From Companilactobacillus farciminis KCTC 3681 = DSM 20184 (lineage in GTDB: Bacteria; Bacillota; Bacilli; Lactobacillales; Lactobacillaceae): a stretch of 64,000 bases of DNA. Location: contig NZ_CP017702.1 of NCBI RefSeq assembly GCF_002706745.1, forward strand, positions 1,240,001 through 1,304,000, read 5' to 3'. Positions within the stretch are counted from its first letter, which is position 1, and every line of letters begins with the position of its first letter. Shown piece by piece: positions 30,337-39,802 of the stretch. Below the pieces are notes generated by a model. It did not search any database and was not told the origin of the DNA. It saw only the letters and a list, made by a program, of their open reading frames with translations. The position numbers and the translations under genes were made by a program.

Positions 30337-30400
30337 AAAAGAGCATCTCTTCTAATTTACGTGCACGCGTTGCGTGTGTAGATGGAAGGGATGCTCTTTT
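30337..30400. terminator. bidirectional terminator
   Basis: AAAAGAGCATC pairs with GATGCTCTTTT; an inner CACGC/GCGTG hairpin caps it. A and T runs flank the arms. It separates convergent reductase and EIIA genes. Confidence 0.88.
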
Positions 30401-30409
30401 AAATTTATT

Positions 30410-30907
30410 TTATTTTAATGTAACTGACATAATCTCATCTCCATTATTGACAGAAGATGTATCATTAGCAGTCATTTCGGCTTTTTCGACCTTATCAGCC
30501 GTATTAGTTACAATTGTTAAAACAACAGTATCTTTACCAGCGTCTTTAACTTTATTAAGATCCATTGTGGCAATCAAAGTATTAGCTTCAATTTTGTCGC
30601 CCTCATTAACCTTAATCTCAAATGGTTCGCCATTTAATTCAACAGTATCTAATCCCATATGAACCATAACTTCTAGACCATCGTCAGTTTCTAAACCAAT
30701 CGCATGTTTAGTTTTGAAGACTGAAGTTACTGTGGCAGTGATAGGAGAGTATACTTTTTCATCTTCAGGAACGATGCCAAATCCTTCACCCATAACTTTT
30801 TGAGCAAATACAGGATCAGCAACGTTTTCTAATGCTTGAACTTTACCGATGACGGGTGAACTTAATACATCAGTAGTTTTTTTCTTTCCAAATCCAAATA
30901 ATCCCAT
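30410..30907 (-). CDS. stand-alone PTS EIIA, glucose family
   Basis: A 165-residue EIIA with GLFGFGKKK start, KHAIGLETDDGLEVMVHMGLD containing the phospho-His near residue 86, and DTVVLTIVTN. It is encoded 10 bases after the EIICB gene and will be its phosphate donor. Closely similar in layout to the EIIA at 23569, implying duplication or shared ancestry and possible cross-talk between loci. Confidence 0.92.
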   Translation of the reverse strand: MGLFGFGKKKTTDVLSSPVIGKVQALENVADPVFAQKVMGEGFGIVPEDEKVYSPITATVTSVFKTKHAIGLETDDGLEVMVHMGLDTVELNGEPFEIKVNEGDKIEANTLIATMDLNKVKDAGKDTVVLTIVTNTADKVEKAEMTANDTSSVNNGDEIMSVTLK

Positions 30908-30917
30908 TTTTATACCT

Positions 30918-32426
30918 CTACTTATCTGTACCTAAAATACCATTAATTTCTTGACTATATAAATCGGCTTTTCCACCATAAACGGCTTGTAATCCACCAC
31001 TTACATCAAGAACTGCTGTCGCACCAAGATCTTTTAATACTTTTTTATCAACTTTCTTATTATCGTCAACGGCGATACGAAGTCTTGTGGCACATGCTTC
31101 AACGCTTTGGATGTTTTCTGCACCACCTAAGGCATTGATAATTTGATTTGATTGTTCGTGCAAGCTTGAATTTTTATCAGCTGAAGATTCAGAAGATGAA
31201 CTATCATCATCGTCGTCATTCATTCCTGGAATTGCTACGTGGAATTTACTAATACAGAATCTGAATACCACGTAGTAAATCACAGCCCAAATCAATCCAA
31301 ACCAAATTACTGTAGGCCAATTTGTTTTATCTTTTCCTTGTAAAACACCAAATAGTAAGTAATCGATAAATCCACCTGAGAATGAGTTACCAATTCTGAT
31401 ATTTAAAATATCTGCAAAATAGAAGGATAAACCATCAAGAAATGCGTGAATTACGTAAAGCCATGGAGCAACGAACAAGAAAGTATATTCTAGTGGTTCT
31501 GTAATACCTGTAAGGAATGATGTAAGACCACCACTAAGGTAAAGGCCACCATCTTTCTTTCTATTTTTCTTAGGAAGTGAGTGATACATGGCTAAAGCTG
31601 CTGCAGGGAGACCAAACATCATTGTTGCAAATCTTCCAGCAAAGAAACGTGTTCCATAAGTGAATAAACCAATATGATTAGGGTCAGCTAATTGAGCAAA
31701 GAAGATATTTTGTGCTCCGACAACTGTGTGTCCTGCAACTGAAGCAGTACCACCAAGAGATGTGTACCAGAACAAAGGATAAATTGTATGGTGCAATCCA
31801 ACAGCACCTAGTAAACGTAATAGAAAGCCATAGAAGAATGTACCAATACTTCCCATTTTAGCAATCGCATGTCCGGCAATAACTAATTGAGATTGAATAG
31901 GTGGCCAGATCATGAAGAAGATAGCACCAATAAAAATTGCAGCAAAAGATGTAATAATTGGAATAAATCTTGAACCACCGAAGAATCCTAAGAACTGTGG
32001 CAATTCAATTTTACGATAACGATTATGTAAGAATGAAACCATACCACCGATAACGATAGAACCAACAACACCAGTATCAATAGTGGTTCCCTTTGGTGAA
32101 AATAGCTGAATCAAGCCGGCAATAGTGGCCGTGTAAACTAGAAATGCTACGGCACCAGATAATCCGGCGGTACCTTTATCCCCATTGGCCAATCCAACCG
32201 CTAGTCCGACCGCAAAAATCAATGCAATATTTGAGAAAACAGCATTCCCTGCAAAATTCATAATCTTCAAAATAGTTTGTAACCAATCCATAGCAAGCCA
32301 TGGATATGCTTTGACGGCAGCTTCGTTAGTTAAAGCACCACCTAATCCGAGAAGAAGACCAGCTGCTGGCAAAATTGCAATTGGCAACATAAAGGCTCTT
32401 CCTAATTGTGAAAATTTCTTAAACAT
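30918..32426 (-). CDS. PTS EIICB, glucose/N-acetylglucosamine family
   Basis: A 502-residue EIICB: about ten membrane helices (FMLPIAILPAAGLLLGLG start, GITEPLEYTFLFVAPWLY signature near 310), an acidic and serine linker (MNDDDDDSSSSESS) near 405, and EIIB with the phospho-Cys in VEACATRLRIAV near residue 447. The pattern is of the PtsG/NagE type. Placed between nanE and an EIIA gene, it most likely imports an amino sugar such as N-acetylmannosamine or N-acetylglucosamine. AGGGGGAAA lies before the ATG. Confidence 0.9.
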   Translation of the reverse strand: MFKKFSQLGRAFMLPIAILPAAGLLLGLGGALTNEAAVKAYPWLAMDWLQTILKIMNFAGNAVFSNIALIFAVGLAVGLANGDKGTAGLSGAVAFLVYTATIAGLIQLFSPKGTTIDTGVVGSIVIGGMVSFLHNRYRKIELPQFLGFFGGSRFIPIITSFAAIFIGAIFFMIWPPIQSQLVIAGHAIAKMGSIGTFFYGFLLRLLGAVGLHHTIYPLFWYTSLGGTASVAGHTVVGAQNIFFAQLADPNHIGLFTYGTRFFAGRFATMMFGLPAAALAMYHSLPKKNRKKDGGLYLSGGLTSFLTGITEPLEYTFLFVAPWLYVIHAFLDGLSFYFADILNIRIGNSFSGGFIDYLLFGVLQGKDKTNWPTVIWFGLIWAVIYYVVFRFCISKFHVAIPGMNDDDDDSSSSESSADKNSSLHEQSNQIINALGGAENIQSVEACATRLRIAVDDNKKVDKKVLKDLGATAVLDVSGGLQAVYGGKADLYSQEINGILGTDK

Positions 32427-32442
32427 AATTTATTTTCCCCCT

Positions 32443-33132
32443 TTACTTTAGAGCTGTTATAAATCTTTGAGCAATCTCTAGTGGTCTTGTGATTGCACCA
32501 CCGACAACGATTCCAGTAGCACCCATATCTTGAATTTTACGAGCCTGTTCAGGAGTATGAATTTTACCTTCAGCGATAACAGGATAACCTGCATCTATAT
32601 AAGCTTTGATTAAGTCGATATCCGGACCATCTTTTTCAACACTTTCTTCTGTGTAACCACTCAATGTTGTTCCAACAAAGTCAACGCCTGCCTCATAAGC
32701 ATTTTTTCCTTCTTCAAAAGTTGAAGTATCTGCCATTAATAGTTGATTGGGATACTTTGCTTTAATTTCTTTGATAAATTCAGTAACAGTTTTACCGTCG
32801 TGTCTCTTTCTCAAAGTACAATCAAATGCAATGACTTCAACACCGGTTTCGTGTAGTTCATCAATTTCTTTCATCGTGGCCGTGATAAATGGCTTTTCCG
32901 GTGGATAGTCTTTTTTAATAATCCCGATAATAGGTAAGTCAACTACAGCTTGTATTTCTTTGATATCGCGAACGGAATTAGCTCTAATCCCAACAGCTCC
33001 AGCACGTTTTGCAGCTATGGCCATTAAAGGCATTACACCTCCATTTTCTGTATAAAGTGGTTCACCAGGTAATGCTTGACAGGAAATAATCAAACCACCT
33101 TTAATTTGATCAATAAATTCTTTTTTATTCAT
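32443..33132 (-). CDS. nanE: N-acetylmannosamine-6-phosphate 2-epimerase
   Basis: A TIM-barrel epimerase of 229 residues with the NanE blocks [50 protein letters not shown] and [15 protein letters not shown]. It converts N-acetylmannosamine-6-phosphate to N-acetylglucosamine-6-phosphate. The ATG at 33132 is taken, with GGAGG 11 bases upstream; the TTG further upstream lies within that site. It heads an operon with EIICB and EIIA and is divergent from an RpiR gene. No nanA lyase or nanK kinase is present here, so the phosphorylated sugar should come directly from the PTS. Confidence 0.93.
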   Translation of the reverse strand: MNKKEFIDQIKGGLIISCQALPGEPLYTENGGVMPLMAIAAKRAGAVGIRANSVRDIKEIQAVVDLPIIGIIKKDYPPEKPFITATMKEIDELHETGVEVIAFDCTLRKRHDGKTVTEFIKEIKAKYPNQLLMADTSTFEEGKNAYEAGVDFVGTTLSGYTEESVEKDGPDIDLIKAYIDAGYPVIAEGKIHTPEQARKIQDMGATGIVVGGAITRPLEIAQRFITALK

Positions 33133-33207
33133 TCTCCAATTTACCTCCAAAAATATTTATTTTGGATTATATTCTCCACAAATGACTATAAAGCATCAAA
33201 TAGTTTT

Positions 33208-33221
33208 TGTAAACCCTTTCT
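33208..33221 (+). promoter_or_regulatory. cre-like site (CcpA)
   Basis: TGTAAACCCTTTCT matches the cre consensus at 13 of 14 positions (C for the central G). It lies in the divergent gap between nanE and the RpiR gene, consistent with catabolite repression of the amino-sugar operon. Confidence 0.6.
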
Positions 33222-33286
33222 TTTTATGATTCAAAAAAATCTTTCAAAATTGTATAATCAAATAAGAGAAATTATGGAGTGAAAAA

Positions 33287-34102
33287 ATGAATATCGACAA
33301 TCTTATTAAATCTAAATATGAAACATTAACGAAATCTGAAAAAAAAGTTGCACAATATATTACTAACAATAAAAAGTCCGTCATATATGGGACTATGGAG
33401 ACAATAAAAAAAGACATCGCCGTTGGCGATGCCACAATTGTACGTTTTTCAAAAAAACTAGGGTTTTCTGGTTTTAACGATTTAAAAATTGATTTAGCAA
33501 AAGATGAATTAACGGAAAATAATATCGATTCAAGTCATGACTATTACGATGATATTGCCGATCACTTAATGTCGACTATCAAAGACACAGCATCTTTAAT
33601 CGATCCTAATGATTTAGAAAAAGCAATAGAGCTTATTTCTAATTGTCGAAAGCTTTATTTATTTGGAGTAGGACACAGTGGGGAAACTGCCTTAGATTTC
33701 TCTAAAATGTTATTGCGTATTGGATTGATAGTGCATGCGGAAACAGATTCTCATTTTCAAGCTCAAATGGCTTCTATGTTGTCCAAAGATGATTTAGTTA
33801 TTGGAATTTCTTTGTCTGGTGAGACTAAGGACACATATACATCTCTAAAGATGGCTAAAGAAAATGGTGCAAAAGTAATTTCGATTACAAATAACAATTT
33901 ATCTTCAATTGCACAAATCAGCGATATAACGCTACGAACTTCGGTAGAAGAGTTTCTTAATGGTGGTTCATTAGCGGGGCAGTTGTCGCAATTGTACTTG
34001 TGTGAAGTCTTGATCCATGGTTATGAAAAGCAAAATGAAATTGATACTGTTTCAATTAGAGAAAAAGCATTACGGGCTATTATGAAGAAGAGAATTAAAT
34101 AG
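33287..34102 (+). CDS. RpiR-family regulator with SIS domain
   Basis: 271 residues: RpiR helix-turn-helix in 1-75 (LTKSEKKVAQYITNN, GDATIVRFSKKLGFSGFNDLK) and SIS domain in about 115-250 (LYLFGVGHSGETALDFSKML, LVIGISLSGETKDT). Divergent from nanE; NanR-type RpiR proteins sense N-acetylmannosamine-6-phosphate, so that is the likely effector. TGGAGTG precedes the ATG. Confidence 0.9.
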   Translation: MNIDNLIKSKYETLTKSEKKVAQYITNNKKSVIYGTMETIKKDIAVGDATIVRFSKKLGFSGFNDLKIDLAKDELTENNIDSSHDYYDDIADHLMSTIKDTASLIDPNDLEKAIELISNCRKLYLFGVGHSGETALDFSKMLLRIGLIVHAETDSHFQAQMASMLSKDDLVIGISLSGETKDTYTSLKMAKENGAKVISITNNNLSSIAQISDITLRTSVEEFLNGGSLAGQLSQLYLCEVLIHGYEKQNEIDTVSIREKALRAIMKKRIK

Positions 34103-34219
34103 AACTTCAAAAAATCCACATTAACTTCAAACTTTCATCAAAATTTCTTAAGCTAGTTTAAATACTCGTCCATTAAAGTAATACCTAACAATTAAGAAAA
34201 AAGATGAAAGGAGAAGAAT

Positions 34220-34732
34220 ATGCGATATATTCCACTATTAATAATCCTAACCTTAGCTATCTGCTTGGGATTAATCATTCTCAACTTAGTAAAAGACTTT
34301 GAAAAGAAGCGTTTTAATCTAGTCAGTTTAGTTTATTTAACATTTCTAGCAATAATTTTGTTCACGCCAATTTCGTTTGATGGCTCTTCAGTTTACGTAA
34401 TGCCAGCCGGTATTGGACAGGTGAACTTGCATAAGTTAGATATATTAGAACTAGGGTTTGCCGAAAATATCATTTTGACCGTACCATTGGGCTTTTTGAT
34501 CAAGTATTATTTGCCAAAAATTTCTATTATTTCAATGGCACTTGTAGGATTTTTTACTGGAGGATTGATTGAGACAACTCAATTTTTCTTATCCCACATT
34601 TTCTTGATCAATCGTACGAGTGATATCAACGATGTAATTGCCAATGCCTTAGGAATCGTCGTTGGATCTATCTTGATGATTGCTTATGAAAAAATTATTG
34701 AAAAAACTTCATCCAAACAGAGTCACGTCTAG
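34220..34732 (+). CDS. VanZ-like membrane protein
   Basis: A 170-residue protein with an N-terminal membrane segment, a second near 33-52 and two more towards the C-terminus. The VanZ signature is present: NIILTVPLGFL followed by FTGGLIETTQFFL and TSDINDVIANALGIVVG. The family is common in Gram-positives and linked loosely to glycopeptide or envelope stress; a defined role here is unknown. AAAGGAGA precedes the ATG. Confidence 0.87.
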   Translation: MRYIPLLIILTLAICLGLIILNLVKDFEKKRFNLVSLVYLTFLAIILFTPISFDGSSVYVMPAGIGQVNLHKLDILELGFAENIILTVPLGFLIKYYLPKISIISMALVGFFTGGLIETTQFFLSHIFLINRTSDINDVIANALGIVVGSILMIAYEKIIEKTSSKQSHV

Positions 34733-34770
34733 TCTATGTTAAAATTATCGTGTAACTGGAGGCGCTTTCA

Positions 34771-35655
34771 ATGGAAGAAAATATTACTGAAGCAATTTTA
34801 CAGATGAGAAAACAGTTTAAGACTCAAGATGATAAACGGGATGCAGGTCTACCAACCGAAATTCCTGAAGTAACGAGAATTGATAATTTGTCATATGGTC
34901 CAGATCCAAAGTGGAATTTGTTGGATATTTATTTGCCAAAAAATGTCACTAAACCGATTCCTATCATTATTAACATTCACGGTGGTGGCTGGTGCTACGG
35001 AACTAAGGAAACCTATCAATTCTTCGGCCTAAATTGGGCTAAACGTGGTTTTGCTTTTGTTAATGCTAATTACCGTTTGGCACCGGATGTAGAGTTTCCA
35101 AAAGAGTTAGATGATGTAAACCAATATGTTCATTTTGTAGCTCAACACGCTGATGAATATAACTTGGATAAAAATAACGTCTTCCTGATGGGAGACAGTG
35201 CGGGTGGTCAAATGGCGGAACAATACGTCACGATTTTGACTAATCCCAAGTATCGACAATTATTCAACTATGAAATGACGGATTTGAAATTTAAAGCAGT
35301 TGTCTTGAATAGTGCTGCTAATTTCATGGCTGAGCCTAACGCTATCAATGGAGCTGTGGCTGGTTATTTTACTCCAGAATCGGTTCGAAAATATTCAGAA
35401 CAATTAAATGTTGAAAAATACATTACTAAAGATTTCTTGCCAACGTATATTTCCACGGCTAATCAAGATTTCTTGCGCAACAGTGCTTTTAAAATGGATG
35501 GCTTTTTAACTGCCAAAAATATTTCTCACATTTGCAAAATGTATGGCGATGAGAAGAGTCCACGCGGACATGTTTTCTTGATCAATCAAAAAGATGAACT
35601 GGCTAAAAAAGCTAACGATGATGAAATGGCGTTTCTCAAGAGTTTCCTTAATTAG
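34771..35655 (+). CDS. alpha/beta hydrolase (HSL-type carboxylesterase)
   Basis: A 294-residue esterase with the oxyanion motif H-G-G-G-W near residue 71 and the nucleophile elbow GDSAGG near 143, as in hormone-sensitive-lipase family carboxylesterases; a late HVFLIN supplies the catalytic His. Cytoplasmic, acting on short-chain esters by family precedent. CTGGAGG is 8 bases upstream of the start, 38 bases after the VanZ-like gene, so they may be co-transcribed. Confidence 0.88.
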   Translation: MEENITEAILQMRKQFKTQDDKRDAGLPTEIPEVTRIDNLSYGPDPKWNLLDIYLPKNVTKPIPIIINIHGGGWCYGTKETYQFFGLNWAKRGFAFVNANYRLAPDVEFPKELDDVNQYVHFVAQHADEYNLDKNNVFLMGDSAGGQMAEQYVTILTNPKYRQLFNYEMTDLKFKAVVLNSAANFMAEPNAINGAVAGYFTPESVRKYSEQLNVEKYITKDFLPTYISTANQDFLRNSAFKMDGFLTAKNISHICKMYGDEKSPRGHVFLINQKDELAKKANDDEMAFLKSFLN

Positions 35656-35667
35656 TTAGTAAAATGA

Positions 35668-35686
35668 TATAATGTAAACGCGTTCT
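35668..35686 (+). promoter_or_regulatory. -10 box with abutting cre site
   Basis: TATAAT (35668-35673) runs directly into TGTAAACGCGTTCT (35673-35686), a 13 of 14 match to cre. CcpA bound over the transcription start should repress the aldo/keto reductase gene. No good -35 box is visible. Confidence 0.6.
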
Positions 35687-35735
35687 ATTTAATTAAAATT
35701 ATTGTGGAATGACTCAAGAGAATGGAGAAATTTGT

Positions 35736-36539
35736 ATGCAATATAAAGAATTTAGTAATGGTGTATCAATTCCAATGTTAGGCTTTGGAACTTACAAGAT
35801 TGATAACGCCGATGTTCCCGCTGCTATTCAAGGTGCTTTGGATGCTGGATATCGTCACTTCGACTGTGCCCACATTTATGGTAACGAAGCGGCTATCGGT
35901 GAAGCTTTTAAGAAAGCCAACGTTGATCGAGAAGATTTGTTTATCACTTCAAAGGTTTGGAACGCTGATCAAGGCTACGATAAGACTTTAAAGGCTTTTG
36001 AACAAACTTTGACAGACCTTCAAATGGACTACTTGGATCTATACTTGATTCACTGGCCAAATGAAGATAACTTTGATTTGACGCTTGATACTTGGAAAGC
36101 TATGGAAACACTTTATGAACAAGGCAAGGTGAAGGCTATTGGTGTATCAAACTTCTCAGAGGACCAATTGAAGAAAGTCTTTGCAATGTGCAAGGTTAAG
36201 CCTATGGTCAACCAAATCGAACGTCATCCATACAAGGTTCAAGAGGAATTGGGTAAATTTGACGAAGACAATGGTATTGTTAACGAAGGATATTCACCAA
36301 TTGGACATGGTCACTTGATTCTAGAAGATGAAACTATCAACAAAATCGCCGAAAAGCATCATAAGACTGCCGCTCAAGTAGTATTGCGTTGGCATATCGA
36401 CACAGGTTTTGTAGTCTTTCCTAAATCATCTAAAGTTGCTCGTGTTAAGGAAAACTTTGACATTTTCGACTTCAATTTAAATGAAGATGAAATTAAAGCT
36501 ATCAGTGCTTTGGATCAAGACAAACATTTGAATTACTAA
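35736..36539 (+). CDS. aldo/keto reductase
   Basis: A 267-residue AKR5-like enzyme. The catalytic tetrad is visible: Asp in GYRHFDCAHIYG, Tyr of the same block, Lys in FITSKVWN and His in YLIHWP. NADPH-binding FPKSSKVARVKEN lies near residue 228. Such enzymes reduce aldehydes and keto-acids. The start at 35736 has TGGAGA 8 bases upstream; an in-frame start at 35709 would extend into the leader. A terminator follows. Confidence 0.92.
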   Translation: MQYKEFSNGVSIPMLGFGTYKIDNADVPAAIQGALDAGYRHFDCAHIYGNEAAIGEAFKKANVDREDLFITSKVWNADQGYDKTLKAFEQTLTDLQMDYLDLYLIHWPNEDNFDLTLDTWKAMETLYEQGKVKAIGVSNFSEDQLKKVFAMCKVKPMVNQIERHPYKVQEELGKFDEDNGIVNEGYSPIGHGHLILEDETINKIAEKHHKTAAQVVLRWHIDTGFVVFPKSSKVARVKENFDIFDFNLNEDEIKAISALDQDKHLNY

Positions 36540-36543
36540 TCAA

Positions 36544-36582
36544 AAAGGGAATTGAAGCAGTCGACTTCAATTCTCTTTTTTT
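36544..36582 (+). terminator. intrinsic terminator
   Basis: AAAGGGAATTGAAG pairs with CTTCAATTCTCTTT across a 7-base loop, then a T run that overlaps the end of the convergent gene. Confidence 0.88.
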
Positions 36583-37387
36583 AGACAAATTTTGCCAATG
36601 CTTTACCGACGCCATCGTGATTGTTGTCAGTAGTAATGTAGTCGCAGACAGCCTTGGTACCAACAGTGGCATTTTTCATTGCAATTCCTAATCCAGCAGT
36701 TTCTAATAAAGGAATATCATTGTCGCGGTCACCAAAGGCAATGATCTCGCTTAGTTCTATGTTTAGATGGTTGGCTAAATGTTTGAGAGCATTTCCCTTA
36801 TTGACATTGTTAGGAAAAATCTCTAAATAACCAATACCAGTTCTAACGACGAAGTAATCGCTAAATTCAGCTTTAATAAAATCAGTAATGCGATTGATTT
36901 TTTCTTCGTTGCCATTGATTACAGCTTTAGTTATCTCGAAATCACTTGGCATTTCTTCAGGATTTCTGATGTGTAAGCCGTCACCATTTTCAAAAGCCAT
37001 TGCGATGGTAAAAGGATCAATATCAGAATGATTACTAGTATAGACGTTGCCACTCACATCGAAGACACAGTAAGATAGAGAATTTTTATCGACAAAATCA
37101 ACGAAATAATGATAAAAAATATTTGGCAGAGTATTTTGAAAAATAATATCACTGTTGAGATTTTCGATGATGGCGCCACCGTTAGTGATCATATATTGAT
37201 TTGTTCCATAGATACCCAATTGTTGAGCATATTTGTACATTGCTTTGTGTGGACGACCGGAACAAAGAACGACCTTAATATTTCTTTCTAAAGCTAATTG
37301 AATTTGAGCTTTAGTTTGACCAGAAATAGTTTTGGCGCTAGTTAATAAAGTATCATCAATATCGATGGCAATTAATTTGTATGTCAT
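36581..37387 (-). CDS. Cof-type HAD phosphatase
   Basis: 268 residues with HAD motif I D-I-D-D-T-L (residues 9-14), motif II LCSGRP near 43, the Cof cap domain in the middle, and motif III/IV NKGNALKHLANHL with AFGDRDNDIPLL near 215. YidA/YwpJ-like enzymes dephosphorylate sugar phosphates or cofactors. AGGAG lies before the ATG. It is one of three Cof-type proteins in this window. Confidence 0.9.
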   Translation of the reverse strand: MTYKLIAIDIDDTLLTSAKTISGQTKAQIQLALERNIKVVLCSGRPHKAMYKYAQQLGIYGTNQYMITNGGAIIENLNSDIIFQNTLPNIFYHYFVDFVDKNSLSYCVFDVSGNVYTSNHSDIDPFTIAMAFENGDGLHIRNPEEMPSDFEITKAVINGNEEKINRITDFIKAEFSDYFVVRTGIGYLEIFPNNVNKGNALKHLANHLNIELSEIIAFGDRDNDIPLLETAGLGIAMKNATVGTKAVCDYITTDNNHDGVGKALAKFV

Positions 37388-37511
37388 ATCGAAACTCCTA
37401 ACTATATTTTATTTAGCAATTATAGTTGGTAAGTTAATATTGAGATACAAAAAATTGGTAATTTAAATTTCTTTATTTGAATAAAACACTTTCTTAAAAA
37501 ATCATTTTATG

Positions 37512-37946
37512 TTATTCCACAATTAGTACTTGGCAAGAAACATTATTTTTTAAAAATCGAGCTATTTTACCTAAATTGGTGCGTCGATTATTATTTTTTC
37601 CAAATTTTCCGATTACTAATAGATCGATTTTTAATCCTCGGACCAAATAATCAGCAATTATTTTTTTAGGATCACCGATTCTTAAGAAGGTATCTGTGAT
37701 GGGATAGACTGTCATCATAAATTTTTGATTTAAATCATCGCGGGCTGCTACTACTTCTGGATCATCTTCGTAGTTGACCATCTGTAGAATACCGTCATCT
37801 TCATTTAAATAATAATCTTCCACGACACGGGTCAAATAGAGATTGGCGTTGCATCGTTGTGCTAATTGGACAGCTTGATTGAAGGCACGATTAGAGTTTT
37901 GTGAGCCATCGATTGCCACGAGAATATTTTTTGTATGTGGGGTCAT
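37512..37946 (-). CDS. universal stress protein (UspA family)
   Basis: 144 residues with the Usp fold: ILVAIDGSQNSNRAF at the N-terminus and the ATP-binding glycine pattern GKFGKNNNRRTNLGKIARFL near 113-132, although the usual final small residue after the loop is replaced. It probably binds ATP and works in stress survival. GGAGG precedes the ATG. Confidence 0.9.
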   Translation of the reverse strand: MTPHTKNILVAIDGSQNSNRAFNQAVQLAQRCNANLYLTRVVEDYYLNEDDGILQMVNYEDDPEVVAARDDLNQKFMMTVYPITDTFLRIGDPKKIIADYLVRGLKIDLLVIGKFGKNNNRRTNLGKIARFLKNNVSCQVLIVE

Positions 37947-38067
37947 TTTAACCTCCTATTTAATAAATTATATATAATTATATAATAAAAAATACTCTTG
38001 GTTTTATTTTTAGGGAATAGTTATCTTTTTGTGATATGATATAAAGATGTTTTTAAGGAGGCAATTT

Positions 38068-38892
38068 ATGACCATTAAATTAGTAGCTTTTGACATGGAC
38101 GGAACTTTCCTCAATGATCAAAACTCTTATAACCATCAACGCTTTGGAGAAATCCTACAAAAATTACGTGCCAAAGATATTCATGTGGCAGCAGCATCAG
38201 GCTCTCAATATCAACGTTTGCTCAATCAATTTGATGAATTTAACCAAGAAATGGACTTCGTTTCACAAAATGGTGCGGTCGTTCATAGTGCTGGTCAACC
38301 ATTATTAGTTCAAGAAATTCCAGCGGATGCAGTCAAAAAGACTTTGGATGTGATCAATCACCAATTTGCACCTAGTGATATTGCTGAACACTTAGTTGTT
38401 GGCTATAAATCAGCTTATGTTGATGAAAATATTTCTCAAGCTTCATTTGATATGACTTATCGCTACTACAATCATCTATTGCGTGTACCAAATTTGGCTA
38501 CGGCTACACCTCAACGTTTAGAAGACCAAATTACTAGTATCGGAGTAACTTTTGATTCTAAGGTTGACTTCAATGCCAAGATGAAGAGCTTACGTGAAAT
38601 GTTGCCACTAGGTTTATCTAGTCAAACTTCTGGATACAATACAGAATTGATCAGTGAAGATACAGTTAATAAGGCTGCCGGCCTTCGTGAACTTCAAAAG
38701 AAATATAATGTGGCTGACGATGAAATCATGACTTTTGGCGATAATGAAAATGATTTGCCAATGTTAAAAATCACACCACATAGTTATGCCATGCAAAATG
38801 CTGAACAAAAGATTAAAGATCAAGTTGCAAACGTGACTGATTCAAACAATGACGAGGGTGTCTTGAATGTTCTCGAACAATTAGCTTCTTAA
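38068..38892 (+). CDS. Cof-type HAD phosphatase
   Basis: 274 residues with motif I FDMDGTFLND, motif II AASGSQ, a Cof cap and the late TFGDNENDLPML. The start at 38068 has AAGGAGG 7 bases upstream; the in-frame ATG at 38047 precedes that site. Probable sugar-phosphate phosphatase. A weak hairpin with a T run follows at about 38894-38930. Confidence 0.9.
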   Translation: MTIKLVAFDMDGTFLNDQNSYNHQRFGEILQKLRAKDIHVAAASGSQYQRLLNQFDEFNQEMDFVSQNGAVVHSAGQPLLVQEIPADAVKKTLDVINHQFAPSDIAEHLVVGYKSAYVDENISQASFDMTYRYYNHLLRVPNLATATPQRLEDQITSIGVTFDSKVDFNAKMKSLREMLPLGLSSQTSGYNTELISEDTVNKAAGLRELQKKYNVADDEIMTFGDNENDLPMLKITPHSYAMQNAEQKIKDQVANVTDSNNDEGVLNVLEQLAS

Positions 38893-39040
38893 TGAAAAGG
38901 TAATCCAGGTGATGGGGTATCTTTTTTATTTGTCAATCAAATAATGCAAACAAATTATTTTTTAATCGTAAAGAAATCCAATAAGAATATTGAAGAACTG
39001 ATAAGCTTTTGACACAACTAAAGCAAGATTGGAGATTTTT

Positions 39041-39802
39041 ATGATTGAGATCAAGAATTTGTCAAAAAATTACGATGATAAAAAAGCATTGGTTGATTTG
39101 AATTTAACAGTCGAATCAGGAAAGATATTTGGATTGTTAGGCCATAATGGTGCTGGTAAATCGACTACTATCAAGAGTTTAGTCAGTATTCATAAGCCTA
39201 ATTCTGGCTCAATTAAAATAAATGGAATGGAATTGTCACAACATCGATCAGAAATAAAAAAGATGATAACTTACGTACCTGATACACCGGATGTTTTCTT
39301 GCAATTAACCGCCTCAGAGTATTGGAATTTAGTGGCAAAAGCTTATGACTTAAATGATGAAGATATTTTGCCATTGCGTAAAAAATTAGTGGAGCTCTTT
39401 CATATGGAGAATCGACAAAATGAGGTTATGAGTAATTTTTCACATGGAATTAGGCAAAAGGCAGTTCTGATAGCTTCACTATTGTCTGACCCAGCAATTT
39501 GGGTTTTAGATGAACCGTTTCAAGGTTTAGATCCACAAGCTGTTTTTGATTTAAAGCAATTGATGAAAGTACAAGCAAATAAAGGGAAAACAGTTCTTTT
39601 TTCGACCCATGATCTACAAATGGCACAAACTCTATGTGATGATTTAGCTATTTTAAAATCTGGTGAACTCATTTATGAAGGCTCAATGACAAATTTGCGA
39701 AAACAATATAATAATGAATCTCTTGAAAAGATTTATTTGCAGTTAACTGACAGTGATGATTCCAAGCTGTTCAATGAGATTGAAGGTGAGGTAAATGCCT
39801 AG
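39041..39802 (+). CDS. ABC transporter ATP-binding protein
   Basis: 253 residues: Walker A GHNGAGKSTT near residue 36, Q-loop region, an ABC signature degenerate as FSHGIRQKA, Walker B WVLDEPFQGLD and the switch His in FSTHD. Type EcsA/YthP-like exporter ATPase. The start at 39041 has TTGGAG upstream. Its stop overlaps the permease gene by 8 bases, so they are coupled. Confidence 0.92.
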   Translation: MIEIKNLSKNYDDKKALVDLNLTVESGKIFGLLGHNGAGKSTTIKSLVSIHKPNSGSIKINGMELSQHRSEIKKMITYVPDTPDVFLQLTASEYWNLVAKAYDLNDEDILPLRKKLVELFHMENRQNEVMSNFSHGIRQKAVLIASLLSDPAIWVLDEPFQGLDPQAVFDLKQLMKVQANKGKTVLFSTHDLQMAQTLCDDLAILKSGELIYEGSMTNLRKQYNNESLEKIYLQLTDSDDSKLFNEIEGEVNA

